Under the pieces are notes generated by a model. It searched no databases and was not told the DNA's origin. It saw only the letters and a program-made list of their open reading frames with translations. The translations under genes were made by a program, and so were the position numbers. 64,000 nt of DNA from Thiomicrospira sp. XS5. GTDB taxonomy: Bacteria; Pseudomonadota; Gammaproteobacteria; Thiomicrospirales; Thiomicrospiraceae. How positions within the stretch are numbered: the stretch's first letter is position 1; each line of letters begins with the position of its first letter. Shown piece by piece: positions 1-9,419 of this stretch. The stretch lies in contig NZ_LQBO01000001.1 in assembly GCF_001507555.1 (NCBI RefSeq), positions 744,001 to 808,000 of the forward strand. The letters run 5' to 3'.

Positions 1-551
1 TGATGCCAGTAGAAGACATCTTCTCCATCCAAGGTCGTGGTACGGTTGCAACCGGTCGTGTTGAAACAGGTGTTGTAAAAGTGGGTGAAGAAATCGAAAT
101 CGTCGGTATTCGCCCAACAACGACTACAACGGTTACCGGTGTAGAAATGTTCCGTAAGCTTCTGGATCAAGGTGAAGCGGGTGACAACGTTGGTATCCTG
201 TTGCGTGGTACTAAGCGTGAAGACATCGAACGTGGTCAAGTACTGGCACATAAAGGCACAGTAACACCACACACCAAGTTCGAAGCCGAAGTGTATGTAC
301 TGTCCAAAGATGAAGGTGGTCGTCACACACCATTCTTCCAAGGTTACCGTCCACAGTTCTACTTCCGTACAACGGACGTAACAGGTGCATGTGAATTGCC
401 AGCTGGAACTGAAATGGTTATGCCTGGTGATAACGTACAAATGACTGTTGAGTTGATTGCGCCAATCGCAATGAACGAAGGTCTACGTTTCGCGATTCGT
501 GAAGGTGGACGTACAGTTGGTGCAGGTGTTGTAGCTAAAATTATTGAATAA
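1..551 (+). CDS. tuf: Elongation factor Tu, C-terminal part (gene runs off the left edge)
   Basis: EF-Tu delivers aminoacyl-tRNA to the ribosome as a GTP complex. Only the last 182 or so residues are inside the window: the end of the linker, then beta-barrel domains 2 and 3. The sequence [17 protein letters not shown] is the hallmark of domain 2, and [20 protein letters not shown] marks domain 3. The GTPase domain lies outside. The reading frame enters at base 3, and the Met there is internal rather than a start. The location just upstream of rpsJ matches the str-S10 arrangement of gammaproteobacteria (rpsL-rpsG-fusA-tuf), but those genes cannot be seen here. Confidence 0.98.
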   Translation, partial: MPVEDIFSIQGRGTVATGRVETGVVKVGEEIEIVGIRPTTTTTVTGVEMFRKLLDQGEAGDNVGILLRGTKREDIERGQVLAHKGTVTPHTKFEAEVYVLSKDEGGRHTPFFQGYRPQFYFRTTDVTGACELPAGTEMVMPGDNVQMTVELIAPIAMNEGLRFAIREGGRTVGAGVVAKIIE

Positions 552-563
552 TAAAATTTAACT

Positions 564-585
564 CAAGCAATTGAATAATTGCTTG
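564..585 (+). other. Hairpin just downstream of tuf
   Basis: CAAGCAATT (564-572) and AATTGCTTG (577-585) form a perfect nine-pair stem with loop GAAT. It starts 12 bases after the tuf stop. No run of T follows, so it is not a typical intrinsic terminator. It may protect the tuf mRNA 3' end. Its right arm overlaps the -35 box of the rpsJ promoter. Confidence 0.55.
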
Positions 586-611
586 ATATTAAATTGGATT
601 ATTGTTACAAT
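583..611 (+). promoter_or_regulatory. Sigma-70-type promoter of the S10 operon
   Basis: TTGATA at 583-588 and TACAAT at 606-611 are separated by 17 bases, close to the sigma-70 consensus. Transcription would start near base 618, about 70 bases upstream of rpsJ. The S10 operon usually has its own promoter in this place, and no other good candidate was seen in the tuf-rpsJ gap. Confidence 0.75.
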
Positions 612-625
612 CCGCATCCTTAGTG

Positions 626-665
626 AGCAGTGGTCTGTTAATCACACCACTGCTTTTCTTTTTTT
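626..665 (+). terminator. Terminator-like hairpin in the rpsJ leader
   Basis: AGCAGTGG (626-633) pairs perfectly with CCACTGCT (647-654), and the tail is TTTCTTTTTTT. It has the form of a rho-independent terminator. It lies downstream of the predicted S10 promoter, so it could end tuf transcripts and also act as an attenuator on the S10 operon's own transcript. Confidence 0.7.
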
Positions 666-686
666 GTAATATGAGAAAAAGATGTT

Positions 687-998
687 ATGGCGACTCAAAA
701 TATTCGAATTCGCTTGAAGGCATTTGATCATCGTTTAATCGATCAGTCTGCTCGTGAGATCACAGAGACGGCTAAAAGAACCGGTGCTCAAGTTAAGGGG
801 CCTATCCCTATGCCTACTCGAAAAGAGCGTTTTACAGTACTGATTTCTCCGCATGTTAATAAAGATGCTAGAGATCAATATGAAATTCGTACGCACAAAC
901 GTTTGCTAGATATTGTTGACCCAACGGATAAAACCGTTGATGCGTTGATGAAATTGGATTTGGCAGCGGGTGTTGACGTACAGCTGGAGCTGAGATAA
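687..998 (+). CDS. rpsJ: 30S ribosomal protein S10
   Basis: S10 is a protein of the 30S head and also acts as NusE in transcription antitermination. At 103 aa it has the standard length. [19 protein letters not shown] at the start and [17 protein letters not shown] in the middle are characteristic. It is the first gene of the S10 operon (rpsJ-rplC-rplD-rplW-rplB-rpsS-rplV-rpsC-rplP-rpmC-rpsQ), in the same order as E. coli. Its ribosome binding site is poor (GAGAAAAAG). The leader carries a terminator-like hairpin, so expression may be controlled by attenuation, as L4 does in E. coli. Confidence 0.98.
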   Translation: MATQNIRIRLKAFDHRLIDQSAREITETAKRTGAQVKGPIPMPTRKERFTVLISPHVNKDARDQYEIRTHKRLLDIVDPTDKTVDALMKLDLAAGVDVQLELR

Positions 999-1067
999 TA
1001 AATTATCTTAGTTGGCATTAACCATCAATCGTAATGGTTAGTGAGTAAATAATAATGAGGTAACGAT

Positions 1068-1706
1068 ATGGGTATTGGTGTTGTAGGTACCAAAATTGGT
1101 ATGACTCGTATTTTTAACGAGGATGGTGTATCGACTCCAGTGACGGTTGTTGAGGTAACTCCAAACCGTGTTACACAGATTAAAAACGATTTGTCGGATG
1201 GTTATGATGCTGTTCAGGTAACGTTTGGCTCCAAGCACGCCGGTCGTGTGACTAAGCCAGCAGCAGGGCATTTCGCAAAAGCCGGTGTTGAAGCTGGCTT
1301 GGGTCTGTGGGAGTTTAGATTGGAAGATGTTTCAGAAGTTGAGGGCTTGGAACCTGGTTCTGAAATTACAGTAGAGAAATTTTCAGAAGTCACTTTGGTG
1401 GACGTTACCGGTACAACTAAAGGTAAAGGTTTCCAAGGTGGTGTGAAGCGTCATAATTTCAAAATGCAAGACGCAACTCACGGTAACTCTATTTCTCACC
1501 GTGCTCCTGGTTCGATCGGTCAAAACCAGACTCCTGGGCGAGTCTTTAAAGGTAAAAAGATGGCTGGTCACATGGGTAGCGTCAAGCAAACCACTCAAAA
1601 CCTTGAGTTGGTTAAGGTTGATGTTGAAAATTCATTGCTAATGATTAAAGGTGCTTTGCCTGGAGCGAAAGGCAGCACTGTAATTGTTCGCAAGGCAATT
1701 AAGTAA
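1068..1706 (+). CDS. rplC: 50S ribosomal protein L3
   Basis: L3 is an early-assembly 50S protein whose long loop reaches toward the peptidyl transferase centre. The protein has 212 aa, a normal bacterial length. The loop segment with [20 protein letters not shown], followed by GQNQTPG and KKMAGHMG, is intact and includes the Gln methylated by PrmB in E. coli. The start ATG has the binding site GAGG in TAATGAGGTAACG a few bases upstream. It sits between rpsJ and rplD in the S10 operon. Confidence 0.98.
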   Translation: MGIGVVGTKIGMTRIFNEDGVSTPVTVVEVTPNRVTQIKNDLSDGYDAVQVTFGSKHAGRVTKPAAGHFAKAGVEAGLGLWEFRLEDVSEVEGLEPGSEITVEKFSEVTLVDVTGTTKGKGFQGGVKRHNFKMQDATHGNSISHRAPGSIGQNQTPGRVFKGKKMAGHMGSVKQTTQNLELVKVDVENSLLMIKGALPGAKGSTVIVRKAIK

Positions 1707-1716
1707 GGTGGGCACG

Positions 1717-2337
1717 ATGGATTTGAAATTAATAGAGCTAGCCAGCGGGAAAGAAGCAGGAGCAGTTAATGTTTCTGATGATGTTTTCGGTGTTGAATTT
1801 AATGAATCTCTTGTTCACCAGGTAGTTAATGCTTATATGGCAGGCGCACGTTCTGGTACGAAAGGCCAGAAAAATCGTTCTGCTGTAAGCGGTGGCGGTG
1901 CAAAGCCATGGGCTCAAAAAGGCTCTGGTCGCGCTCGTGCAGGTACGACCCGTAGCCCGGTTTGGGTTGGTGGTGGTCGTGCCTTCCCTGGTCACAATCG
2001 TGATTTTTCACAGAAAGTGAACAAGAAAATGTATCGCGGTGCCATGAAATCAATTTTTTCTGAATTGGTGCGTACCGATCGATTGGTTGTTGTGGATGAC
2101 TTTAAGGTTGAAGCCCCAAAGACAAAAGAATTTGTTGCAAAGTTAGCAGCGCTTGATTTGAAAGACGCTTTGGTTATCACAGAAGGGTTTGACGAGTATC
2201 TGTACCTTTCAGCACGCAATTTATATCATGCGGATGTTTGTGATGTTGCTTCCATTGATCCAGTCAGCTTGGTTGGGTTTAAGTCGATTGTCGTAACGCA
2301 AGGTGCGGTTAAGCAGCTTGAGGAGAAGTTAGGATGA
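1717..2337 (+). CDS. rplD: 50S ribosomal protein L4
   Basis: L4 has a globular domain on the 50S surface and an extended loop lining the exit tunnel. In E. coli it also represses its own S10 operon. The start was set at the ATG of [15 protein letters not shown], preceded by AAGGTGGGCACG. An upstream in-frame start would lie inside rplC. The length is 206 aa (201 in E. coli). The tunnel loop [20 protein letters not shown], then [12 protein letters not shown], is present. The stop overlaps the rplW start as ATGA, implying coupled translation. Confidence 0.97.
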   Translation: MDLKLIELASGKEAGAVNVSDDVFGVEFNESLVHQVVNAYMAGARSGTKGQKNRSAVSGGGAKPWAQKGSGRARAGTTRSPVWVGGGRAFPGHNRDFSQKVNKKMYRGAMKSIFSELVRTDRLVVVDDFKVEAPKTKEFVAKLAALDLKDALVITEGFDEYLYLSARNLYHADVCDVASIDPVSLVGFKSIVVTQGAVKQLEEKLG

Positions 2338-2630
2338 GTAAGGAACGTTTGCTAAAGGTATTATTGGCTCCTCATGTTTCGGAAAAATCAGCTTTGATGG
2401 CGGATTCATCCGAGCAATATGTGTTTAAAGTCATGCCAGGTGCGACAAAGCCTGAAGTCAAACAAGCTGTAGAAGAATTGTTTGATGTGAAGGTACAGTC
2501 GGTCAATATGATCAATATTAAAGGCAAGACAAAAGTCTTTCGAGGCCGGGTTGGAAAGCGTAATGGTTTGAGAAAAGCCATTGTTCGTTTAGTGCCGGGT
2601 CAAGAAATTGACTTTGTTGGCGCAGAATAA
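2334..2630 (+). CDS. rplW: 50S ribosomal protein L23
   Basis: L23 sits at the tunnel exit and docks trigger factor and SRP. It has 98 aa (100 in E. coli), starting [19 protein letters not shown], with the typical [25 protein letters not shown] region. It overlaps rplD by four bases and precedes rplB by 11 bases. Confidence 0.98.
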   Translation: MSKERLLKVLLAPHVSEKSALMADSSEQYVFKVMPGATKPEVKQAVEELFDVKVQSVNMINIKGKTKVFRGRVGKRNGLRKAIVRLVPGQEIDFVGAE

Positions 2631-2641
2631 GAGAGGTTGTC

Positions 2642-3469
2642 ATGGCAATTATTAAGAAATCAAAACCTACTTCGCCTGGCCGTCGTTTTGTTGTAAGTGT
2701 TGTTGAGCCGGATTTACATAAAGGTAAACCGCATGCAGCCCTGCTTGAAAAGAAATCAAAATCAGGTGGTCGAAACTCGAACGGACGCATTACTGTTAGA
2801 CACCAAGGTGGTGGTCACAAGCAGCATTATCGCCAAGTAGATTTTAAGCGTAACAAAGATGGCGTTACTGCCGTTGTAGAGCGTTTGGAATATGATCCAA
2901 ACCGTACGGCACACATTGCTTTGTTGAAATATTCAGACGGTGAAAGACGTTATATCTTGGCACCTAGACATGTTAAAGCCGGTGATCCAATTGAGTCAGG
3001 TGAGCATGTTTCGATTAAAGCGGGTAATGCACTACCATTACGAAATATCCCGGTTGGTACCATTGTTCACGCACTTGAAATGAGACCTGGTAAAGGTGCT
3101 CAAATTGCACGTAGTGCAGGCGCTTATGCGCAGATTGCGGGGCGTGATGGTGCCTACGTTTTGGTTAAGCTACGTTCCGGTGAAATGCGTAAAATTTTGG
3201 CCGATTGTCGCGCGACAATTGGTGAAGTTGGCAATCCTGAGCATTCATTGAGAAAGCTAGGTAAGGCCGGTGCTAAACGTTGGAAAGGTGTTAGACCGAC
3301 GGTTCGTGGTGTGGCTATGAACCCTGTGGATCACCCGCATGGTGGTGGTGAAGGTCGTACTTCTGGTGGTCGTAACCCTGTTACGCCATGGGGTGTTCCG
3401 ACGAAAGGTAAGAAAACTCGTAGTAATAAGCGTACAGAAAAAATGATTGTACGTCGTAGAAACAAATAA
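2642..3469 (+). CDS. rplB: 50S ribosomal protein L2
   Basis: L2 is one of the most conserved 50S proteins, needed for subunit association and peptidyl transferase centre assembly. It has 275 aa. The invariant C-terminal segment [19 protein letters not shown] is intact, including the His equivalent to E. coli His229. The N-terminal SH3/OB-like part and basic tail ([19 protein letters not shown]) are complete. The binding site is GAGAGG upstream of ATG. Confidence 0.98.
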   Translation: MAIIKKSKPTSPGRRFVVSVVEPDLHKGKPHAALLEKKSKSGGRNSNGRITVRHQGGGHKQHYRQVDFKRNKDGVTAVVERLEYDPNRTAHIALLKYSDGERRYILAPRHVKAGDPIESGEHVSIKAGNALPLRNIPVGTIVHALEMRPGKGAQIARSAGAYAQIAGRDGAYVLVKLRSGEMRKILADCRATIGEVGNPEHSLRKLGKAGAKRWKGVRPTVRGVAMNPVDHPHGGGEGRTSGGRNPVTPWGVPTKGKKTRSNKRTEKMIVRRRNK

Positions 3470-3480
3470 GGAAGGACCCT

Positions 3481-3753
3481 ATGCCACGTTCAGTTAAAAA
3501 AGGACCTTTTGTAGATCATCACTTGTTGAAAAAAGTGATGGAGGCACAAGAATCTGGTAATAAACGTCCAATAAAAACATGGTCAAGAAGATCAATGATT
3601 CTTCCTGATATGATTGGTTTGACGATTGCAGTACATAACGGTAAAGAGCATATCCCTGTCTATGTTTCAGAAAACATGGTCGGGCATAAGCTTGGTGAAT
3701 TTTCGATGACTCGTACTTATCGTGGTCACGCAGCAGACAAGAAGTCTAGATAA
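3481..3753 (+). CDS. rpsS: 30S ribosomal protein S19
   Basis: S19 binds the top of the 30S head near the A-site finger, in complex with S13. It is 90 aa, starting [19 protein letters not shown], with the conserved [14 protein letters not shown] and [16 protein letters not shown] segments. A strong AAGGA binding site precedes the ATG. It is the sixth gene of the S10 operon. Confidence 0.98.
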   Translation: MPRSVKKGPFVDHHLLKKVMEAQESGNKRPIKTWSRRSMILPDMIGLTIAVHNGKEHIPVYVSENMVGHKLGEFSMTRTYRGHAADKKSR

Positions 3754-3764
3754 GGAGAAAAATT

Positions 3765-4097
3765 ATGCAAGTTAGTGCTACTCATAGATTTGCCCGCATT
3801 TCTCCTCAGAAAGCGCGTCTGGTTGCAGATCTGATTCGCGGTAAGGATGTGGAAACCGCTGTAAACATTTTGGCTTTCAGCGACAAAAAAGCTTCTCAAT
3901 TGATTGGGAAGGTTTTGAACTCGGCGATTGCAAATGCTGAAAATAATGAAGGTGCGGACATTGATGAGCTAAAGGTAACAGCCGCTTACGTCAATGAAGG
4001 CCCGATTATGAAGCGTATGCGCGCAAGAGCGAAAGGTCGTGGAAATCGAATCTTAAAACGCATCAGCCATATTACTGTGACTGTTGGCGATAAGTAA
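3765..4097 (+). CDS. rplV: 50S ribosomal protein L22
   Basis: L22 lines the exit tunnel with a beta-hairpin that contributes to macrolide sensitivity. At 110 aa it equals the E. coli length. The hairpin tip region [21 protein letters not shown] is complete. It starts [22 protein letters not shown] and is preceded by AAGGAG. It is flanked by rpsS and rpsC with spacers of 11 bases on each side. Confidence 0.98.
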   Translation: MQVSATHRFARISPQKARLVADLIRGKDVETAVNILAFSDKKASQLIGKVLNSAIANAENNEGADIDELKVTAAYVNEGPIMKRMRARAKGRGNRILKRISHITVTVGDK

Positions 4098-4108
4098 GGA
4101 GAGTCAGA

Positions 4109-4795
4109 ATGGGACAAAAAGTTCATCCGGTTGGAATCCGTTTAGGGATTACAAAAGATTGGAATGCACGCTGGTACGCAGATAGCAAAAACTACTCTGA
4201 CTTCTTGATCAGTGATGTAGAAATTCGTAAAGAATTGCATGAAAAATTGAAGCATGCTTCAGTTAGCCAAATCAATATCGAACGTGTTGCCAATGGTGTG
4301 CGTGTTACAGTGCATACGGCCAGACCTGGTGTTGTTATTGGTAAGAAAGGTGAAGATATTGAAAAGTTGAAGCAATCCTTGATTGCTAAAACCGGTCTTC
4401 CGGTCAATATCAATATTGAAGAAATCAAGAAGCCTGAATTGGATGCAAAACTGGTTGCGGAAAATATTTCCCAACAGTTGGAAAAGCGTATTCAGTTTAG
4501 ACGTGCTATGAAGCGTGCGGTCAGCAATGCTATGCGTTTAGGTGCTGAAGGTATCAAAGTTCATGTTTCTGGACGTTTGAATGGTGCTGAGATTGCGCGC
4601 GCCGAATGGTATCGTGAAGGCCGTGTGCCATTGCACACTCTGCGTGCGGATATCGACTATGCCACTTTCGAAGCTGACACCACTTACGGGAAAATTGGGG
4701 TTAAAGTTTGGATCTTTAAAGGTGAAAAACTGGAAAAAATCTCAATGGTAAATGATGATAAAAAGCAGTCGAAAGGCAAGAAAGGCCGTAAATAA
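4109..4795 (+). CDS. rpsC: 30S ribosomal protein S3
   Basis: S3 lies at the mRNA entry channel and contributes to helicase activity of the ribosome. It has 228 aa (233 in E. coli). The KH domain motif [16 protein letters not shown] is seen around residue 75. [14 protein letters not shown] is the classic N-terminus, and the tail is Lys-rich ([12 protein letters not shown]). AAGGAG precedes the ATG. Confidence 0.98.
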   Translation: MGQKVHPVGIRLGITKDWNARWYADSKNYSDFLISDVEIRKELHEKLKHASVSQINIERVANGVRVTVHTARPGVVIGKKGEDIEKLKQSLIAKTGLPVNINIEEIKKPELDAKLVAENISQQLEKRIQFRRAMKRAVSNAMRLGAEGIKVHVSGRLNGAEIARAEWYREGRVPLHTLRADIDYATFEADTTYGKIGVKVWIFKGEKLEKISMVNDDKKQSKGKKGRK

Positions 4796-4809
4796 GGGGA
4801 ATAGTTGTT

Positions 4810-5223
4810 ATGTTAATGCCAAAACGTACAAAATTCAGAAAAGTACATAAAGGACGTAACCGCGGTCTTGCAAATGTCGGTAACAAAATTAGCTTTGGTG
4901 AGTTCGGCTTGAAAGCGATGGAACGTGGTCGTATGACGTCACGTCAGATCGAAGCCGCTCGTCGAGTGATGACGCGTAAAGTAAAACGTGGTGCGAAAAT
5001 TTGGATTCGTGTCTTCCCTGATAAGCCAATTACCAATAAGCCTCTAGAAGTGCGTATGGGTAAAGGTAAAGGGAGCGTTGAATATTGGGTTGCACAGGTG
5101 CAACCAGGACGTGTCCTTTATGAGATGCAAGGTGTGGATGAAGCTGTAGCGCGCGAAGCCTTTGAGTTGGCGGCCGCAAAGCTTCCGTTTAAAACACAAT
5201 TTGTTACAAGAACGGTGATGTGA
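4810..5223 (+). CDS. rplP: 50S ribosomal protein L16
   Basis: L16 organises the A-site tRNA region of the 50S subunit. It has 137 aa, starting [19 protein letters not shown], where E. coli has [11 protein letters not shown], so the first ATG is taken as the start. The conserved [19 protein letters not shown] contains the Arg hydroxylated by RoxA in E. coli (YcfD). Its stop overlaps the region just upstream of rpmC. Confidence 0.98.
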   Translation: MLMPKRTKFRKVHKGRNRGLANVGNKISFGEFGLKAMERGRMTSRQIEAARRVMTRKVKRGAKIWIRVFPDKPITNKPLEVRMGKGKGSVEYWVAQVQPGRVLYEMQGVDEAVAREAFELAAAKLPFKTQFVTRTVM

Positions 5224-5225
5224 TT

Positions 5226-5414
5226 ATGACTGCAGAATTGAAAGAAAAATCTGTAGAAGATTTGAGAAAAGATTTGTTGGATCTTCTGCAAGAACAGTTT
5301 AACTTGAGAATGCAACATGCGACAGGCCAGCTGTCTAACACAGCTCAGCTTCGTACTGTTCGTCGTTCCGTTGCTCGAGTTAAAACCATCATTCGTCAAA
5401 AAGTGAGTAAATAA
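5226..5414 (+). CDS. rpmC: 50S ribosomal protein L29
   Basis: L29 is a small two-helix protein beside L23 at the tunnel exit. The ATG at 5226 gives [18 protein letters not shown] (62 aa), matching the family N-terminus, with GGTGAT upstream. A GTG at 5220 overlapping the rplP stop would add two residues (Met-Ile) and has a poorer binding site. The choice between these two starts is not certain. Confidence 0.95.
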   Translation: MTAELKEKSVEDLRKDLLDLLQEQFNLRMQHATGQLSNTAQLRTVRRSVARVKTIIRQKVSK

Positions 5415-5416
5415 GA

Positions 5417-5680
5417 ATGGCTGGTATGGAAAAGAAAGCTCGTACAATGCAAGGTGTTGTTGTCAGTAACGGTATGGATAAGTCAATTGTTGTTATGACT
5501 AACCGTTATATCAAGCATCCTAAGTATAAAAAATTCGTGAGAAAGTCCACTAAGGTTATGGCGCATGATGCGGATAATGCTTGTGGTGTTGGTGATAGAG
5601 TGACTATTTCAGAGTGTACTCCGATCTCCAAAAGAAAGTCTTGGTCTCTCGTATCGGTTGACGAAAAAGCTGCACTATAA
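5417..5680 (+). CDS. rpsQ: 30S ribosomal protein S17
   Basis: S17 is an OB-fold primary 16S-binding protein. It has 87 aa, with [16 protein letters not shown] near the start and [19 protein letters not shown] in the middle. It ends the S10 operon in E. coli order. A 135-base gap containing a promoter follows before rplN, so the S10/spc boundary is preserved here. Only two bases separate it from the rpmC stop, and its own binding site is weak, suggesting coupling. Confidence 0.97.
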   Translation: MAGMEKKARTMQGVVVSNGMDKSIVVMTNRYIKHPKYKKFVRKSTKVMAHDADNACGVGDRVTISECTPISKRKSWSLVSVDEKAAL

Positions 5681-5688
5681 ATTAGTGA

Positions 5689-5716
5689 TAGACTTTTGAG
5701 TTTTATCTGATATAAT
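5689..5716 (+). promoter_or_regulatory. Extended -10 promoter of the spc operon
   Basis: TATAAT at 5711-5716 is preceded by TGA, giving the extended -10 form TGnTATAAT. TAGACT at 5689-5694 is a plausible -35 with a 16-base spacer. The position between rpsQ and rplN is where the E. coli spc promoter lies. The start of transcription would be near 5723. Confidence 0.7.
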
Positions 5717-5730
5717 TGCCCAAATTTTTT

Positions 5731-5782
5731 ACCGTCTTAACAACCAAGCCTATTGAAGGGACTAGTTGTTTTGGCGGTTTTT
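5731..5782 (+). terminator. Attenuator-like hairpin in the rplN leader
   Basis: ACCGT (5731-5735) pairs with GCGGT (5774-5778) with one G-U pair. Inside it, AACAAC (5739-5744) pairs with GTTGTT (5765-5770). Five T residues follow (5778-5782). It lies downstream of the predicted spc promoter and 30 bases upstream of rplN, so it might attenuate the spc operon. The stem is interrupted and less convincing than the rpsJ leader hairpin. Confidence 0.4.
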
Positions 5783-5815
5783 GTGTTATTTAAATTTTAT
5801 GGATGGAGTTCCATC

Positions 5816-6184
5816 ATGATTCAAATGCAAACTGTGCTTGATGTTGCTGACAACAGTGGCGCGCGAAAAGTTCAATGTATCAAAGTGTTGGGCGGTTCTA
5901 AGCGTCGTTACGCAAGTGTTGGTGATGTTATTAAGGTAGCTGTTAAAGAAGCGGCTCCGCGTGGAAAGGTCAAGAAAGGTGACGTTTTTGACGCGGTTGT
6001 AGTGCGTACGGCGCAAGGTGTAAGACGTCCAGATGGTTCTAAGATCAAGTTTGACGGGAATGCGGCAGTAATCCTGAGCTCAAAGCTTGAACCGATCGGT
6101 ACGCGTATTTTTGGCCCAGTAACACGTGAGCTTCGTAACGATAAATTTATGAAAATCGTTTCGTTGGCTCCAGAAGTTTTATAA
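5816..6184 (+). CDS. rplN: 50S ribosomal protein L14
   Basis: L14 forms an intersubunit bridge with 16S rRNA helix 14 and is the RsfS binding site. The ATG at 5816 gives the standard 122 aa, starting [19 protein letters not shown], with GGAG seven bases upstream. A longer in-frame start would lie in the leader and has no family support. It is the first gene of the spc operon. Confidence 0.98.
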   Translation: MIQMQTVLDVADNSGARKVQCIKVLGGSKRRYASVGDVIKVAVKEAAPRGKVKKGDVFDAVVVRTAQGVRRPDGSKIKFDGNAAVILSSKLEPIGTRIFGPVTRELRNDKFMKIVSLAPEVL

Positions 6185-6194
6185 GGAACGGATA

Positions 6195-6509
6195 ATGAAT
6201 CGTCTAAAAAAAGGTGATGAGGTTATCGTTATTGCTGGAAAAGACAAGGGCAAACGAGGCTCCGTTTCCCTAGTTATGCAAAATGGTAAGCTAATAGTAG
6301 ATGGGATTAATTTGGCAAAGAAACACGTGAAGGCAAACCCTATGACGGGCGAGCAGGGCGGAATTGTTTCGAAAGAAATGCCAATTGATGCTTCTAATGT
6401 TGCTTTATACAATCCTGAAACAAAGAAAGCTGACCGAGTTGGTGTTCGTGACGAAGATGGCGTTAAAAAACGTTTCTTTAAGTCTAACGGCAATTTGGTA
6501 GACGCTTAA
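6195..6509 (+). CDS. rplX: 50S ribosomal protein L24
   Basis: L24 initiates 50S assembly at the 5' end of 23S rRNA. It has 104 aa with an N-terminal KOW motif ([20 protein letters not shown]). The start is MNRLKKGDE, with AAGGAA upstream. It lies 10 bases after rplN and 12 before rplE. Confidence 0.98.
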   Translation: MNRLKKGDEVIVIAGKDKGKRGSVSLVMQNGKLIVDGINLAKKHVKANPMTGEQGGIVSKEMPIDASNVALYNPETKKADRVGVRDEDGVKKRFFKSNGNLVDA

Positions 6510-6521
6510 GTAGGTTGAGAT

Positions 6522-7061
6522 ATGGCAAGATTACAAAAAATTTATAACGACCAAATCGTATCTTCATTGGTAGAGAAATTTGGTTATAAGTCTGTAATGC
6601 AGGCTCCTAAGTTGACAAAAATTACTGTCAATATGGGTGTTGGTGAAGCGATTGCTGATAAAAAGGTGTTGGATAATGCCGTATCAGACATGGAAGCCAT
6701 TACTGGTCAGAAAGCTGTTCGTACATTGGCAAGACGTTCCGTTGCAAGCTTTAAAGTGCGTGATGGTTATCCGTTAGGCTGCAAAGTGACTTTGCGCGGT
6801 GCCAGAATGTATGAGTTTTTAGATCGGCTGATTAATGTTGCTTTACCTCGAGTAAGAGACTTTCAAGGTGTTAAAGCGAATGCCTTTGACGGTCGTGGTA
6901 ACTACAATCTAGGTATCAAAGAGCAAATCATTTTTCCAGAGATTGAGTTTGAGAAGGTTGATAAAATCCGCGGGATGGATATCAGCTTTGCGACGACTGC
7001 TTCGACAAATGATGAAGCAAAAGCTCTTTTAGAAGCCTTTAATTTTCCATTTAAGAAGTAA
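6522..7061 (+). CDS. rplE: 50S ribosomal protein L5
   Basis: L5 binds 5S rRNA and bridges to S13. It has 179 aa, equal to E. coli, with the conserved [20 protein letters not shown] and the C-terminal [20 protein letters not shown]. In E. coli the S8 repressor target for spc control lies at the start of this gene. No structure was assessed here. Confidence 0.98.
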   Translation: MARLQKIYNDQIVSSLVEKFGYKSVMQAPKLTKITVNMGVGEAIADKKVLDNAVSDMEAITGQKAVRTLARRSVASFKVRDGYPLGCKVTLRGARMYEFLDRLINVALPRVRDFQGVKANAFDGRGNYNLGIKEQIIFPEIEFEKVDKIRGMDISFATTASTNDEAKALLEAFNFPFKK

Positions 7062-7075
7062 GGTAGAGGTTTCCC

Positions 7076-7381
7076 ATGGCAAAGCAATCAATGATTGAAA
7101 GAGAAAAGAAAAGAGCAAAGACTGTTGCAAAGTATGCAGCGAAAAGAGCTGAGTTGAAAAAAGCCTCAGTGGATATGTCTTTGAGCTTTGAAGAGCGTAT
7201 GGATGCAATGGAAAAGTTGGCCAAGTTGCCACGCAATGCATCTCCTGTAAGGCAACAGAATCGTTGTCGTTTGACAGGGCGCCCTCATGGTGTTTATAGA
7301 AAGTTTGGATTGTCACGTAACATGCTAAGAGAATTAGCCATGAAAGGTGATGTACCTGGTTTAAGAAAAGCAAGTTGGTAA
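7076..7381 (+). CDS. rpsN: 30S ribosomal protein S14 (zinc-free form)
   Basis: S14 is a 30S head protein. It is the 101-aa long form typical of gammaproteobacteria. The C-terminal part [20 protein letters not shown] has a single Cys and lacks the two CxxC pairs of the zinc-binding form. It starts [17 protein letters not shown], preceded by AGGTAGAGG. Its spc position between rplE and rpsH is as in E. coli. Confidence 0.98.
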   Translation: MAKQSMIEREKKRAKTVAKYAAKRAELKKASVDMSLSFEERMDAMEKLAKLPRNASPVRQQNRCRLTGRPHGVYRKFGLSRNMLRELAMKGDVPGLRKASW

Positions 7382-7393
7382 GGATAAATATTT

Positions 7394-7789
7394 ATGAGTA
7401 TGTCTGATCCAATAGCTGATATGCTAACCCGTATTCGCAATGGCCAAATCGCTGGTCATGCAAATGTAGTTATGCCTTCTTCCAAAGTTAAGGTTGCAGT
7501 CGCAAAGGTTTTGGCTGGTGAAGGGTATGTTAGCGCATACAGCGTAAGTGATAAGAACGGTAAGTCAGAACTGTCGGTTGATTTGAAGTATTTCGAAGGA
7601 AAGCCGGTCATTGAAATGTTGAAACGTGTAAGTCGTCCAGGTTTGCGTGTTTATAAAAACAAAAATGAATTGCCGAAAGTAATTGGTGGTTTAGGGGTTG
7701 CCGTAGTGTCGACTTCTAAAGGAATTATGTCTGATCGTGATGCCCGCACAGCTGGTATCGGCGGTGAGATTATTTGTTACGTAGCATAA
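7394..7789 (+). CDS. rpsH: 30S ribosomal protein S8
   Basis: S8 is a primary 16S-binding protein and, in E. coli, the translational repressor of the spc operon. It is 131 aa, starting [18 protein letters not shown] (E. coli [16 protein letters not shown]). The C-terminal [20 protein letters not shown] is the conserved RNA-binding loop. The binding site AAGGATAAA precedes the ATG. Confidence 0.98.
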   Translation: MSMSDPIADMLTRIRNGQIAGHANVVMPSSKVKVAVAKVLAGEGYVSAYSVSDKNGKSELSVDLKYFEGKPVIEMLKRVSRPGLRVYKNKNELPKVIGGLGVAVVSTSKGIMSDRDARTAGIGGEIICYVA

Positions 7790-7801
7790 GGGGAGATCAC
7801 A

Positions 7802-8335
7802 ATGTCTAGAATTGCAAAGTCTCCTATCACTCTACCATCTGGTGTTGAAGTGTCTGTAAAAGGGTCCGATGTGTCGGTCAAAGGTTCGAAAGGAGCGCTT
7901 TCGAATTCTTTTAACCCTGTTGTGACGATTTCACTGGAAGATGGTGTGGTGACCGTAGCGCCAAAGAGCGATAGTAAAAATGCATGGGCTCAAGCCGGAA
8001 CGGTTAGATCCATTATCAACAACATGGTTGTTGGTGTTTCTGAAGGTTTTGAGAAAAAGCTTCAGCTAGTGGGTGTTGGTTACCGTGCACAAGCTCAAGG
8101 AAAAGTTTTAAACCTAACGCTTGGTTTTTCTCACCCTGTCAACCATGAGTTGCCAGAAGGCATTACTGTTGAGACGCCAAGCCAAACTGAAATCGTAGTG
8201 AAAGGTGCAGATAAGCAAGTTGTTGGACAAGTTGCTGCCGAGATTCGTGGCTACCGCCCACCAGAGCCTTATAAAGGCAAGGGTGTGAAATATGCGGATG
8301 AATATATCTTGCGCAAAGAAGCTAAGAAGAAATAA
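7802..8335 (+). CDS. rplF: 50S ribosomal protein L6
   Basis: L6 sits near the GTPase-associated centre. It has 177 aa (E. coli 177), with the two related half-domains. The C-terminal segment [21 protein letters not shown] is diagnostic. GGGGAGATCACA precedes the ATG. It is followed after 15 bases by rplR. Confidence 0.98.
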   Translation: MSRIAKSPITLPSGVEVSVKGSDVSVKGSKGALSNSFNPVVTISLEDGVVTVAPKSDSKNAWAQAGTVRSIINNMVVGVSEGFEKKLQLVGVGYRAQAQGKVLNLTLGFSHPVNHELPEGITVETPSQTEIVVKGADKQVVGQVAAEIRGYRPPEPYKGKGVKYADEYILRKEAKKK

Positions 8336-8350
8336 AGGTTGGGATTATAA

Positions 8351-8704
8351 ATGGATAAGAAAGCTACCCGACTTCGTAGAGCGAAAAAAACGCGAGCAAA
8401 ATTGGCTTCACAGGATAGAGCACGCCTTTGTGTGCACAGAACTCCTAAGCACATTTATGCTCAGATTATTTCATCAGATGGTTCATCTGTTGTTGCGTCA
8501 AGCTCTACAGTCCAAGCAGAAATTAAAAAGCAAGTTGCCTTTGGTGGAAACAAAGACGCAGCGAAGCTTGTTGGTAAGTCAATAGCGGAAAAAGCTAAGG
8601 CTGCGGGCATTGAGTCTGTTGCATTTGACCGTTCTGGTTTTAAATATCATGGTCGTGTTCAAGTTCTAGCAGATTCTGCTCGAGAAAACGGTCTTCAGTT
8701 TTAA
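8351..8704 (+). CDS. rplR: 50S ribosomal protein L18
   Basis: L18 binds 5S rRNA together with L5 and L25. It has 117 aa, matching E. coli, with the basic N-terminus [19 protein letters not shown] and the conserved [23 protein letters not shown]-type ending. The upstream site is AAAGGTTGGG. Confidence 0.98.
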   Translation: MDKKATRLRRAKKTRAKLASQDRARLCVHRTPKHIYAQIISSDGSSVVASSSTVQAEIKKQVAFGGNKDAAKLVGKSIAEKAKAAGIESVAFDRSGFKYHGRVQVLADSARENGLQF

Positions 8705-8718
8705 AAGAAGGGATAACA

Positions 8719-9228
8719 ATGTCTTCAAAAGAATTACAAGAAGGTCAAGACGGACTTATTGAGAAATTGGTTTCAGTTCGCCGAGTTGCAAAAGTTGTAA
8801 AAGGTGGGCGTGTCTTCGGTTTTTCAGCGCTAACAGTTGTTGGTGATGGTGAAGGTCGTGTTGGCTACGGAAGTGGTAAGGCAAACGAGGTTCCAGTTGC
8901 AATTAAGAAGGCAATGGAAAAAGCGCGCCGTAACATGAAAGATGTCCACCTAAATGGCGGTACATTGCAGTATCCGATCAACTTCAAGCAAGGTGCGGCG
9001 AACATCGTATTGTTGCCAGCATCTGACGGTACCGGGATCATCGCCGGCGGTGCAATGCGTGCCGTATTGGAAGCGGCTGGTGTGAAAGACGTATTGGCAA
9101 AATGCGTTGGAACGACACGACCAGTTAACGTTGTGCGTTCGACCGTTAATGCTTTGACTGGAATGAGTAGCCCGGAATCAATTGCGGCCAAGCGCGGTAA
9201 GTCCGTCGAAGAAATTTTAGGTGAATAA
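8719..9228 (+). CDS. rpsE: 30S ribosomal protein S5
   Basis: S5 lies at the 30S decoding-side mRNA channel and influences accuracy and spectinomycin sensitivity. It has 169 aa. The double-stranded-RNA-binding-like domain includes [19 protein letters not shown] and [17 protein letters not shown]. The C-terminal [16 protein letters not shown] is typical. Its stop is one base upstream of the rpmD start. Confidence 0.98.
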   Translation: MSSKELQEGQDGLIEKLVSVRRVAKVVKGGRVFGFSALTVVGDGEGRVGYGSGKANEVPVAIKKAMEKARRNMKDVHLNGGTLQYPINFKQGAANIVLLPASDGTGIIAGGAMRAVLEAAGVKDVLAKCVGTTRPVNVVRSTVNALTGMSSPESIAAKRGKSVEEILGE

Positions 9229-9229
9229 A

Positions 9230-9418
9230 ATGTCAGATAAGAAATTAGTCAATGTTACTTTGGTTAAAAGCACAATCGGACGTCTGCCTGCGCATAAAGC
9301 TTGTGTAGCGGGATTAGGGTTACGAAAAATGCACCAAACTGTAGCGGTTGTTGATACCCCTGAAAACAGAGGGATGATCAATAAAGTTTCCTATTTGCTT
9401 AAAGTAGAGGAAGCATAA
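9230..9418 (+). CDS. rpmD: 50S ribosomal protein L30
   Basis: L30 is a small 50S protein of about 60 aa. The start chosen is the ATG of [18 protein letters not shown] (62 aa), with AGGTGA five bases upstream inside the rpsE end. A GTG at 9221 would add three residues without family support. [19 protein letters not shown] and the [20 protein letters not shown] ending match E. coli L30. Confidence 0.96.
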   Translation: MSDKKLVNVTLVKSTIGRLPAHKACVAGLGLRKMHQTVAVVDTPENRGMINKVSYLLKVEEA

Positions 9419-9419
9419 T

